In this document: piece by piece, positions 10,727 to 21,072 of the stretch
Layout of the letters: every line of letters begins with the position of its first letter
Numbering within the stretch: position 1 is the stretch's first letter
Assembly: GCA_001599595.1 (NCBI GenBank)
Contig: BCHH01000009.1
Coordinates: 1,339,774 to 1,403,773 of the forward strand
Origin: Beverwykella pulmonaria
Lineage: Eukaryota; Ascomycota; Dothideomycetes; Pleosporales; Melanommataceae
Length of the DNA: 64,000 bases
Reading direction: 5' to 3'
Program-made: the position numbers and the translations under genes
The notes under the pieces: model-generated
Told to the model about the DNA's origin: nothing
The model's database searches: none
What the model saw: the letters and a program-made list of their open reading frames with translations, nothing else

Positions 10727-12708
10727 CTACAACGCATCCCCCATGATCTCTAACTTCGTTACGATACTCTCTTCTGTAAATCTCTGAAGTCTTACAGAAA
10801 CGAAAGACTCCTCTTCCCCGTAATATTCAGATTTCTCCACATCGTCTGCAGTCAAGCAACACTCAACGACGTCGCGGAACACATCGCTGCATTCAGGTGC
10901 CAATCGATGGAGACAAGGCCATTCATCTGAATGTTTTCCCAGCCTTGCCACATCTCCGCCCAACGGCCGTCCAAGAAGCCATGATCGCATTTCTAGAAGC
11001 ATAGATGGTCTTATTTTCTCCGGATCAAGACCAACGAGTTCCTCAATCGGCATCCAAAAAGCGACTTCGATAAGAATGACACCTAGGCTGTAGAAGTCAT
11101 AGGCTTTACAATAGTTCCCGTCTGTCTGACTAGATTGTGCATTAGGATGACGATAGAGGTCACCTAGAGGTTCAAATGATGGTTTTTCTGTCAACTGATT
11201 CATGATGCCCGGTCGGAAGAGATCAAAACTAGACACGTAAGGGAACCTGAGATTTGGTCGTTTTGATGGGCCGAAAAAGACGATATTCCCGGAACGTAAT
11301 CATTTATGTAACTAGTTCACAGAGTGGAAACTTTGAACACAACGTGCTAACATTGCACAGAGTGATATACGATCACTCAGCGAAGGCTTTGAGACTTTTC
11401 CAAGCACATCACGAAGAGTGATCAGCCCCGACTCTGCACCCTCATCTGGCTGCTGTTGAAAAACGATCCCAAAACGAGCTTCTTGTTCGTCACCTTCTAG
11501 TTTCACGTACCCAAGGCATGGCGGAGTCTTGAATTCATCTGGCTTTTCGTGGCAGAGCAGCTCCACCAAGAGTTGCATCCTCCTCTCCACTTGTTGAACA
11601 CCTCCGTAGTGGTTGTTCCCCGTCATTTTGTTCTACTCTATCCAAACTCTTTTCCTTTCATATGTGGCAATTGTTCTCTGTGGCATATGACTCCAATTAA
11701 GACATGTCTCGTTGATTTTGAAATCTCTCAACTCCAGCAAATTAGCCATGGCCGGGGAGTCTAAGGGGGCATCATTGCCACCAAGCTCATCGATTTTGGT
11801 ATATTGGATTTTGATCGTGGCTAGCTTCCTAAAGTATTCCATCTTCTTCGTCTGAGCTTCTGTTTCGCATGAGGCTGCCTGTGACAAAGGCTCACTCTTC
11901 GACTCAACATTTGAAGTATCAGAGTTTTCTCGAGTAAGAGTCTTGACTAGGCCATTCAAGCTTGAAATGTCGTTGCGAATCTGTAGAATCTCCAAGTAGG
12001 TTGTATCCATGGTGGTTTGCAGTCGCCTAATCTGCGAGCTGTCCAAGAGAGCAATAAGAAACGAGTTGAAACTCTCCAGCTTTGATATCAGGCTATTGAA
12101 GGATTCTTGGTCAATAACTGCCCAGACGAGACGTTTTGGCTCCACCGCGATCGTCCGTAAACTTCTGCCAGTCTTTGCGATCTTCCCCCCCAGGATGCGA
12201 ATGTGTTTCAGGTGCCCAGCTCTGTTCGAAGAAGCTTTGACCGTTGGATCGCTCTTCTGTCCCATTTGGAGACACAATAAATCCATGAGGTCCGTTTCCA
12301 GTTCCGCGTGATTGTTCCAGTCGATAGCAGCTTGTGGCAGGTCATCCTCATATTTTCCGTTTGCTGTTGCATAATGTTCAAAAAGAGCCTTAACTTCAGC
12401 AAGAACAGCCAGAAGCAGGGAACGGTTGACTTAAAGAGTAGAACATATATCACCACTGGTGTACAAAAGTCCCGCCTCTAGTCCGAAGTTCAGAAAGCGT
12501 TGCTGCTCTATCAGTAGCCGTAGGCGGAGGTAGCGATAGCTTCCTGGCATATTTGCTGCTTCATGATAAAACTTGTCCCTGCTCATTGTCAGTGCGTCTT
12601 TAGCAAGTATACAACAGTCTGGCAACCTTTAATACACTCGTCTGTTAGCTGTATTATCAGAGATGTGACGCCGATTGCAGCGCCCAAAATCGTCAAGGGA
12701 TCCGCCAT
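10727..12708 (-). pseudogene. HeLo-domain protein with kinase-like C-terminus, four nonsense codons
   Basis: A start exon at 12708 (MADPLTILGAAIGVTSLIIQ) splices over roughly 12577-12650 into AANMPGSYRYLRLRLLIEQQ, the signature of the HeLo (prion-inhibition and propagation) domain. From there one frame runs without any frameshift to the stop at 10727. It is cut by TAA at 12431-12433, TAG at 11633-11635, TAG at 11312-11314 and TGA at 11300-11302. Sequence on both sides of every stop continues the same protein, ending in a kinase C-lobe-like part with AYDFYSLGVILIEVAFW. Compared with what the family usually has there, the stops fit Gln, Trp, Trp and Arg/Gly. The first three are single C-to-T-type changes on one strand or the other, as is the fourth if it was Arg (CGA). 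HeLo proteins act in heterokaryon incompatibility and programmed cell death. The exact first donor (near 12647 or 12654) is ambiguous. Confidence 0.8.
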
Positions 12709-14104
12709 CCTCACGGACCCAATATTCTAGGCCTTAGTAGAATGGGAGAAGACTCTCTTTGAGTGGCACACGTCAAAAATATTACTGCCAGCGCTTATTA
12801 AAATCCAAGTTGGTCCAGAAACTCATGTATTCATCTGCTGACTTTGAGCCTGACGAAACGGAAGTATTGCTTTTCCTAAATCCCGTCCAATAAGCGTGAT
12901 TGCTTTGCTATGCTTTATCATCCATTGCTATCATACAACAATGAGACACAATAACGTGTTTTGGGATTGTAAATTCATATGGACCGGAAGGAACAAGAGG
13001 TTCGCTGATAGTGTCTGCCAAGATGATAATTCGGAGACATACAACGCAACCCATATTTTATCTGTCGTTTTTCTGCCCGGGTGCTGCCATTCCAATCTTC
13101 TATACAATGTTCTCATCTCGATTTCTTTGGCGTTGGCAAGGCCTCTCTCTGGAGAATATGATTCGAATGGGCTTGTCCTAGCACCTGATAATACTCGCTC
13201 GATGTTGAGTTGACTATCTCCTGATAAAAATCAGTGGTGTGATGTGAACGCCTAGCTGAATTCTTGGTAAAACAATTCCAGTAAAATCCTAGCACCTGAT
13301 AGTGCTCGCTTGATGTTGAGTTGACTATCTCCTGATAAAAGTCAGATGTGAACGCCTAGCTGAATTCTTGGCAAAACAGGTCCAATAAAAATTAGCATTG
13401 ATTTACCACAATGCATGCATTGCGCGATAATTTACAAGTATCTCGCCTCTATGTGATATATTCAGCTTGAAAAAGAAGGGCGAAACAGCTCGGATCATAT
13501 GATTAGGCTTATTGTTTCTGTGGTCTATTCATCACTCCGGCCTGTAGGAAGTAGGTAGTTTGGTCTTGGAACGCTTGTATTGGAGGCCAGAGCTCGTCTC
13601 GCCTCACGTGATTGACCGATCGTACTCAGGCTCGTGATAGGCCCCGTGAGCGTTGCGCTTGCCTTGAAGCTTGCCGTGCGCTTGTCAAGACAGGCCTATC
13701 AGAGTAGAGAGAGTAGAGCTTCTCTATCGATCAGTGAGGTGTTGATCCGCCTGAACGAAGACCGAGACGAAGCTGGGAGATGCTATCTAAAAAAACAAAA
13801 ACAAGAAACAACGCTGAAAGGGACGGCGGGTGGGTGATTCAAATCGTCGATCAAGCGTCGCGTGAGAGGCTTGATGAGATGAGCTCACATGAGGTGGATG
13901 TGATGAGGCTGAGATATCTTGTCGCGAGAATTCTTGTGGATGAGGTGCTTGGCAGCCTAACCATGAATAGAACAATACATATATTTCATAACTGGGCATC
14001 TAAGCCGCTCCTCAACTTCACTGCTAGTATTTAAATTAACAATTAAAATTGGTCGAGATAAACTTTTAAGCGCAATCTGCGGACTGTCACATCGTTCACG
14101 AGCC
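12709..14104. other. Intergenic with a tandem duplication
   Basis: Apart from the ~110-base duplication listed separately, no recognised gene is present. Two overlapping open stretches (13634-13837 and 13780-14034, plus strand) look mildly coding, with IVDQASRERLDEM followed by VDVMRLRYLVARILVDEV. They match no family I know and lack a clear promoter or splice structure. The last ~70 bases are the AT-rich promoter of the kinase-ankyrin gene. Confidence 0.35.
13177..13391. repeat. Imperfect tandem duplication, two ~105-111-base units
   Basis: Unit 1 (13177-13287) and unit 2 (13288-13391) both begin cctagcacctgat and end in an aataaaa/agtaaaa run. They share long blocks such as gttgagttgactatctcctg and gaacgcctagctgaattctt. 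Apart from one small indel (gtggt), the differences are almost all transitions: aatact/agtgct, ctcgatg/cttgatg, ggtaaaacaatt/ggcaaaacaggt. Confidence 0.85.
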
Positions 14105-16901
14105 ATGGAAGAAATGGTGATAACCACTCCCAGTCCTCAACCTCAAGACCAAGAACATACTGCCGATGCCAGTTCAATGCCGAACTTACTTATTGACTCG
14201 CCTCTTCAACAGATCGATAGTTACTTTATCAAAAACGGTGATGCCCGAAAGAAGTTCACAGACAGCGATATACAATTTGTAGCAGAATTACTATCAACAA
14301 TCAAGAAGGACTGGTCTACCAACCCGAGGCTCTATATTGTTTTGAGGACTATTCACCGTCTGGACTTATTTGAATCCCTGTATCTCATTGGTATATCCGA
14401 TCTTTGGTTCCCGTTCTCTACACGATCATTCCCAGACTTTGTCGACTCGGATGTCCGCCGGCGATTTCTAGAATCGCAATGGTTAGTCTTGACTAAGGGA
14501 CTCGATCTCGAAGCTCGTGGGGTTGGTAAACACCAGTCTTATGAAGGGGAGGAACAGGTTCCTCTGACATCGGTTCGGCCTTTAGGAGATGGTACTTTCA
14601 GTTCAGTAGATGTGGTGAAAAGTTGGTCAAGCGGAAAACTATATGCGCGGAAACGTATGGAAAGGAAGAGGTTGTTTTTGAATGCGAAAGAAGATATGAG
14701 GGCCTTTGTTAATGAGCTCGAAATATTGAAAAAAGCACGCCATCGCCATATTGTCGAATTGGTTGGAAGTTATAGTGACACACATTACGTTGGAATACTC
14801 TTCTCCCCAATCGCTGAGATGGACATGGCTGGCTATCTGATGAAGTATGATGAGGAATACTGGCCAGAAATCGAAATGGAGTTGATTAGAAGCTTTTTTG
14901 GCTGTCTTCTCTCGGGATTGGCATATCTACACAACATCAACATCAGGCACAAAGACATCAAACCAGAAAATATCTTGATCAAAGCAGGAACAGTGTACTT
15001 GACGGATTTCAATATTTCTTACGACTGGAGTGAGGTTGGAAGGAGTACTACAGAGGACACACGTCCGCTGATGACCAGGAGATATGCGTCCCCAGAAATG
15101 TTCAAAGATGAGCCCAGAAGATCTTCTGCCGGTATGCTATGATCAACTCTTCTTCTTCCTCCCAATTTCAATGATAGAGTCACTAACACCGCTCATAGAC
15201 ATTTGGTCCCTTGGATGCGTCTTTCTGGAGATGGTTTCTGTTCTTAATAGACGATCGCCCAAGCGGCTACGAGCCTACTTTGAAAAATTCGGCTCACGAA
15301 GCACTATCTTCGCCAAAAACATCGGAGCTATTAACACCTGGGTACTTGAACTACGAATTCATAGTGAGCACAAGATTGATTTAGATCCACTGACGTGGAT
15401 CTTGCCGATGCTAAAAGAGCGAGCTCAAGAACGCTTTTCGGCACAATCGCTATTAGAGAAAGTCATAGCCACGACGTCTTCATTGTTCTGTGGGTCTTGT
15501 TGCCTTCCTGCTGGAGATAGTGAAGTGAAACCGAGAGCGGCTGTTCAGGAGTATGTCAAGCCTCTTTGAGTAGTTTACTAAACTGATCATCCGTGGCTTC
15601 CTAGTGTCCCTTTACACAACTTACGATTGCATCCTCCATTTGAAAATCTGCTATCTCTACAAAGATCAGGCAGTACCACCCCCAACTCCGAAGCTGACAT
15701 TGCTGAAGATACTACGGCTTCATCAAAAGCAGCTCTTTTTGCAGCGGTCAGAGCTGGTGACGCTGTTAGAGTAGCATCACTTCTGGACCAAGGGGCAGAT
15801 ATAGAATGGCAGGATGCTGTAGGCCAGAAGGCACTTTTTAAGGCAATCTTTCACAAAAAAGAGAATGTAGCAAAACTGCTGATCGAAAGAGGAGCAGACG
15901 TTAACGCTGTGGACTACGAAAATGTTTCGGCCCTGCATGAAGCCATTGCGAAAGGATTACGTGGGACTGTTGAGTTGATGATCGACAAGGGAGCTGATAT
16001 CCATGCAAGGCTACGAGACCGTGTTGCTCTCGATGCAGCCATTGATTTCAAAAAGAGGGGAATGGCTCAACTACTTATAGATCACGGTGCAGATGTGAAT
16101 AGCAGGGGGGAGTACAACTTCACGCCACTCCATCGTACTGCAGTATCTGGAAATACAGAAATTGCTACGATATTACTTGAGAAGGGTGCCGATCCTAATT
16201 TAGGAGATGAAGACGGTAGAAGGCCACTTCACTTTGCAGTGCTTTACAACTACTCCGATCTTGTGGTAGCATTGCTAAAGCATGGAGCAAATCTGGATTA
16301 CACAGATAACGCTCACACGACTCCGTTAATGGTTGCTGTAGTGAAAGGGCAAGAAGACATCGCTGATCTCCTTTTTGAATACAATCCAGATCTGACCATA
16401 ATTCAAACGGACATGGAAGCATCCGTCCTTCATTTTGCGGCAAAAGGAGGGAACCCTAAGATCGTTCAAACGTTGCTCAGGAAAGGTCTATCCCCAAATG
16501 CGAGGGCAAAGTGGGGACGCACTCCACTATTCTATACTGCAGAAAACAACCATCTCCTTTGCACGAATGTATTGCTTGATGGAGGCGCTGATCGTTCATT
16601 GGTGGATGAGAACGGACGAACTGCGCTCTGGGTTGCGGCGAGAAATGGGAATGACAAGATCGTGGGAATATTAGCGGAAGATGACACAGATGTAAACGTG
16701 GGCGACCTCAAAGGCGTCACGCCTCTTCATGTTGCTGCATCATACGGTCACCTAGAGGCTGCACGAGTGCTGCTTCAGAAGGGTGCCAATCAGAACATTG
16801 TCGATGAAGCTGGATACAAGCCAATTGATGTTGCCGAGCATAAGGGAGAGGAAAAAATAGTAGCTTTTCTACTTGCAACGGGTCAAGGCGCGGAGATATA
16901 G
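14105..16901 (+). CDS. Serine/threonine protein kinase fused to 12 ankyrin repeats
   Basis: Exons 14105-15131, 15199-15550 and 15605-16901 join to 891 residues with no stops. The kinase domain (about 155-450) has the Gly loop LGDGTFSSV (from residue 160), an Ala-Arg-Lys block, RHKDIKPENIL with His at 282, DFN at 301-303 in place of DFG, RRYASPEM, and DIWSLGC rebuilt across the first splice. After a Cys-rich linker, residues ~495-885 form twelve ankyrin repeats (for example TPLHRTAVSGNTEIATILLEKGADPN). Kinase plus repeat sensor is an architecture common in fungal NLR-like and incompatibility proteins, but there is no NB-ARC or NACHT here. A Gly-to-Asn change in DFG could reduce activity without proving a pseudokinase. 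Its neighbour on the left is a dead HeLo-kinase gene, so a role in recognition or stress signalling is plausible but inferred. Confidence 0.88.
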
Positions 16902-18629
16902 GAGATTGAGTAATTAGGCGATCTTTTCTCTTCTTATTCGACATTGGAAAGTGCGTAATTGATCTATGGTAAACTATTCACCTCTTTAATGCCTGTCTTC
17001 TGAGTTTTGATCTGGGTTTGAGACTCGAAACGTGTGAAGTTTTCTGCTTCAGCAAAATTCACATTATATCACTTCATACTCATGATGTGAAATTTTGGTT
17101 ATTCTACCAATTTTCAAGCGTCTGCTTTGGGGATGCATAGTCAATATGAAAAACATGAAGACTTCTCGGTCTTGAGCATTTGATTTAGGCAAAGTGACAC
17201 TATTCTCTTGGCACAATAGCATGATACTCGGCCATGTCAGCACTCAAAGATCGAACCACAATACCAAACGAATTGGTGAACATATAGGTCTCGACGGCGA
17301 AGACACGAGTTGGTTGACTAGAGCTCATCGCGAGGCGTCAAGAGTGCCTACGCCACACCCTGAGGGAATTTGCAGCGTTTCCATTTTGGCGCTCTCACTT
17401 TGGCAAGATTTTGGCCAACGCGAGATATTCAACAGAAAATTGGCGAAGCCATCCCAATTCACCTACACCCGCAGCGGAACCACCTCCCTCATTGGCTACG
17501 ACTACACTCTCTCTCAAAGGGCCATTTTACGCCATCGACGTCGACATGCGATCCTTAAAATGGCGACCAATATTATAGAAGACAATCTAATCCCAAGTTA
17601 TTCACTACCGCCCTTCGAGTTCTGTTGTTAAACAATTAGAAAATAATCTAAGCAAGATAATTGTGCCGGTGCTGCTCGCCAGGCTGGTGTAACGATTCAA
17701 ACAATCGTTCCACCACATGACCGACCGGCTCCTTAACCAACTCCGATACAGGCCCTGTTCCGATCCGAACCTGTAGTACCTCAGCTTAGCTATCTCTCAT
17801 CCCTCTTACTGTATATAAGCCAGTCTTCTCGCTAGTTACATCAGGTAGCTTTTTAATATCCTTTCGTACCAGGCCTATAGGTATCAATTCAATCTTGGGT
17901 ATTCGTTATCACTCGCGCACTCGTATATGCCTTCGGTAGTGATTCGCACCCGAATCAGATAGTTCTGATAACCTGCGCCAATACATATCTAAAGGGTGAA
18001 TAAAAAGCTAACATTTTATACCTTAAAAGGTTATTTAAAGAGGGATTACTAACTACTTATAAAGAGTGTAATGTTGTAGAGCCTTGAACCTGCAGGCTTA
18101 AGCTATGCAGTATACGCGAGCAAGGTGGTAATGCAATTGGAGATACAGAAATAAGTACGGCAGGGATTGGAACTACAGTGTTCCAAGATATGATGAGTGG
18201 TATATTTAGGAATATGCCTACGCGTGTGAGGGAGGTTGTGTTTGGAGCGCAGGGAGGAAGGTTGTATGGGTTTGGGCATTCGTTGGTGCGGAGTCATGGC
18301 GTGGTTGATGGGGGTGTTTGAGGAGGAATGTGAGGAGGTTGGAGGCGTTTAGAGAGTGGGAAGAGAGAGTTAGGGTGAGACATGTGGAAGAAGGTGTGAA
18401 TGGATTGATAGTTAGGACTGCAGACCAGGAAGACTTTGTGGGCTATTAGCAGGACAAACAGGTTGTCTAGGTGTAGCATTGGGTGCCGGCCCATGGGGTG
18501 AGGTGAGTGGAGGGCCAGACGCTGCACTGGTCTGTACATTGTTCTGGATTGTCTCTGGTAGGGCAGCGCTAAGCTTATTGAATCTAAATGCGGATAGAGA
18601 ATTGATCACTTCCACATTCTCCCTACCTC
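16902..18629. other. Intergenic, possible LTR-like and gene-fragment remnants
   Basis: No complete gene. A stretch starting tgtaacgattc at 17688 contains a TATA-like tgtatataagcc near 17811 and ends near gataacc at about 17971; this resembles a gypsy LTR, but no partner copy or target duplication was found. From 18124 to the TGA at 18319-18321 one plus-strand frame reads like a protein C-terminus (STAGIGTTVFQDMMSG, then VREVVFGAQGGRLYGFGHS). It was not recognised and has no start. Confidence 0.35.
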
Positions 18630-19502
18630 TTAACCCCTAAGTCCATGATCATGCTTATGGTTGTGTTTGTGGCTGGATTCCACCCCTTCCACCACTCCCT
18701 CCTTATCCATTCCCAGCTCTTGCTCAAAAACTTCCCACTCACTCGTCCAATTCACCAGCTCCTTCCAGTTCACGCACTGGTGTTCGGTCCCAAACCCCGT
18801 CACCCCACCCTTCGCCTCATCTTTAACCTCGAGTGTCAAATCCGGCTGACACATCAACGCATGTCTTAGCAAGTCGATGCAATGCCGTATATGTGAGGCC
18901 GAGGCATGGAAAGGGAGGTCCGTTTCGTTAAGTTTGTTGCCGGCGAGCGCGAGGTCGAAGAGCGTCCAGTAGCCATGGCGGATGCCATCCTGCAGACAAG
19001 AATTAAATGGTGGATAGGAGAGGGTAGAGGGGCAGAGACGTACAAGACAGTGCAGCTGGTGAAACACGGCAAACGTAGACCGCTTGGGCGCAAGCTCAGG
19101 GTGCTTGAAGAAGCCGCCTTGGGTAGGAAATAAATCCAGCCATGCTTTGTCTGAGGTGACGTTCGGGCGTTCGGCGAATATGCGGTTGTATTTGAAGATT
19201 TGGGCTGTGGACTGCACTGTGTTTTGTTAGACCAATTTCCTCCCACAGTTCTTAACTGTGTGAGGAAGAACTGTGAACTCACAATGCAGAATATCAATGG
19301 GACTCTTAGCATGCAGATGCTGGCCCGCCAGAAACGAAAGACTTGAAACCCCAATAAGCCCTAGAACGAGCAAGCACATGGTCGCAAACGTCACATCGAC
19401 GGTATTCCGACTCGCGCCTCCATGCTGCCTGATGTACGGGCTCTTGAGCGGCTCGTATGCAGGTGTCGTCGACGACCCTCTGCGTCCGAAATTAAAGCGC
19501 AT
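18630..19502 (-). CDS. UstYa-like (DUF3328) membrane-anchored oxidative enzyme
   Basis: Exons 19502-19283, 19216-19044 and 18989-18630 join to 250 residues. A short Ser/Arg-rich cytosolic N-terminus is followed by one membrane span (about 38-60, CLLVLGLIGVSSLSFLAG). The family's paired HxxHC motifs are HQLHC at 126-130 and HIRHC at 164-168. UstYa proteins catalyse oxidative steps such as macrocyclisation of ribosomal peptides (ustiloxin) and modifications in other fungal pathways. The C-terminus ends in a His-rich HKHNHKHDH tail, unusual and possibly metal-binding. No KexB-type repeated precursor peptide, UstYb partner or tyrosinase is visible nearby, so it is an orphan here. The ATG at 19502 is chosen because residues upstream of it lack family resemblance and follow the C-rich leader. 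Confidence 0.85.
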
Positions 19503-20849
19503 TGTATATCGCGCCGCTCCGCAGAGACACGCCTGAAGGGACAAAAGAACAAAAAGTTGTGAGGTGTTGAGAGTTGGGAGCTTGGAGCTGCGACGGGGTT
19601 TACATGAGATGAGCCGGGGCCGAGTCAGGGGACCCCGCTTGAGGTGGCACAGGCCATTCACACCCCTTTATTATATTGGTCCGGCGGGTGTTGGCAACGG
19701 TGTTGGTGCCCACTTGCGAGAAACTGCAAATGGGAACGCCTTATGCGACCCCTTTGTCGTTTAGTAGTGCGACCCTTTCTTACTAATTCATTTTTATCAC
19801 AATCCGAACTAGTTCTGACCATTAGATACGCTAAGTTAGACTGCCTGTCCGCTAACATTAGCTCTCCATCGAGCTTCTATTGTGATTATAGTAGGAGTTG
19901 TTCGCTGAAGAAATACTTATTTGTTGTATCATTTTGTTCAAGTGTTCAGATAATAGTAGGCATGAAAGGAGGTAGTGAGTATTATGGAGTCAACATCAAT
20001 ATCACGTCAAACCAACCAAACTTCCGCATCGTTAGAAGCGTGCGACCGCTGCACGAAGTATGCTCTCCAGCATTTCTCGCACGCGCGTATGTATAAGCTC
20101 GTCCATCGTCCTGGCCAACCGAACAAAGACTGCCTTGCGACTCTGCAATTACAAAATTAACCTATCGTCAACGGGACATATCGCACAATGCATACCCATC
20201 TGTCCCTTAGCCGAACTTACTCGGCCCCTCCCGTGCAGGTAAAATTTGTATAGAAAGTTAAAGATACGTATGAAAGATGCACGGATGGTGCCAGTCGCTT
20301 GTTCATGGGAGGGCCGTGTATACGCTTCCGAATTAACACGCCTTTCTTGGACATGATGTCAGACCATTCTTCACAACGTAATTCACGCTGCTCCGAGGAG
20401 TGAAGGTGGGGATCCCACCAGAAAGAGGTATAGTACTTTTCCTTTTATTGATGCGATCTGCGCTCTAATGTGAGGACTCGCCATTCGCCGAGTCCTTTAG
20501 GTGCCTAACAAGTTCCGCTTATCCCTGTCGAGGCCCACGACCCTCATTCTCCTACCAATGTTAAAACTGTCCCTCAGTGACCTGAGAAATGGCGGGGATG
20601 AGATACCTGTTGCTTCAAGAGGGGCTCTTGGGGTCCTCACGCTAACAAAACAAGCTTTGAGCTTACCAGGATTCTATGTACCTGCTGCACATCACCTCTT
20701 CTAGCTTTGAAGTTAAGTTAGGCCATCGCTTCACGCAGGGGCTGCGCCTCCGCATCTCCAGTTTCTGCAAATCCAGGTATGTTTTCCAATCTCCTATAAG
20801 CTGAAAAAGAAATCGTAATCCATCTACATATATACCACGACCTCAAAGG
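19503..20849. other. Intergenic left of the Copia insertion
   Basis: No gene was supported. Short open frames on both strands show no family pattern. The first ~150 bases are the presumed promoter of the UstYa-like gene. Confidence 0.4.
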
Positions 20850-20854
20850 AGAGA

Positions 20855-20987
20855 TGTAAGCCGAGGACACCATAATGTCACGTGGATATGCCACTGACTA
20901 ATCAGTCCGTCATATATATATATCAGCTGTACATACATCACATACAATACACATCTTGACACCTCTTCCTCCGCCCTCCAGCTTACA
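20855..20987 (+). repeat. 5' LTR of the Copia element
   Basis: 133 bases beginning TGTAAGCCGAGGACACC and ending CCCTCCAGCTTACA, with short inverted ends TGTAAG/CTTACA and a tatatatata block. By eye it has no difference from the copy at 26143. Confidence 0.93.
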
Positions 20988-21002
20988 GTTATGAGCCCGG
21001 TT
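20988..21002 (+). promoter_or_regulatory. Primer-binding site matching the initiator tRNA-Met anticodon arm
   Basis: GTTATGAGCCCGG starts at the first base after the LTR. It is complementary to the anticodon stem-loop around CAU of eukaryotic initiator tRNA-Met (…GGGCUCAUAAC). That is the half-tRNA primer scheme known for Drosophila copia and yeast Ty5, not the 3'-end priming of most LTR elements. Confidence 0.75.
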
Positions 21003-21072
21003 CGTGCCTAACCGCACCATCAAATATCGTTTGACTATCACCGTTGTTTATTATTTGATCCTCGTCGTCAAT

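Noticed and set aside
17194..17631. 145-residue plus-strand open frame right of the kinase-ankyrin gene.
   Set aside because: No recognisable domain, hydrophobic pattern or splice structure; biased toward random composition.
18645..19133. Plus-strand frames over the UstYa-like gene.
   Set aside because: Antisense shadows; the minus strand has consistent splice phases and both HxxHC motifs.
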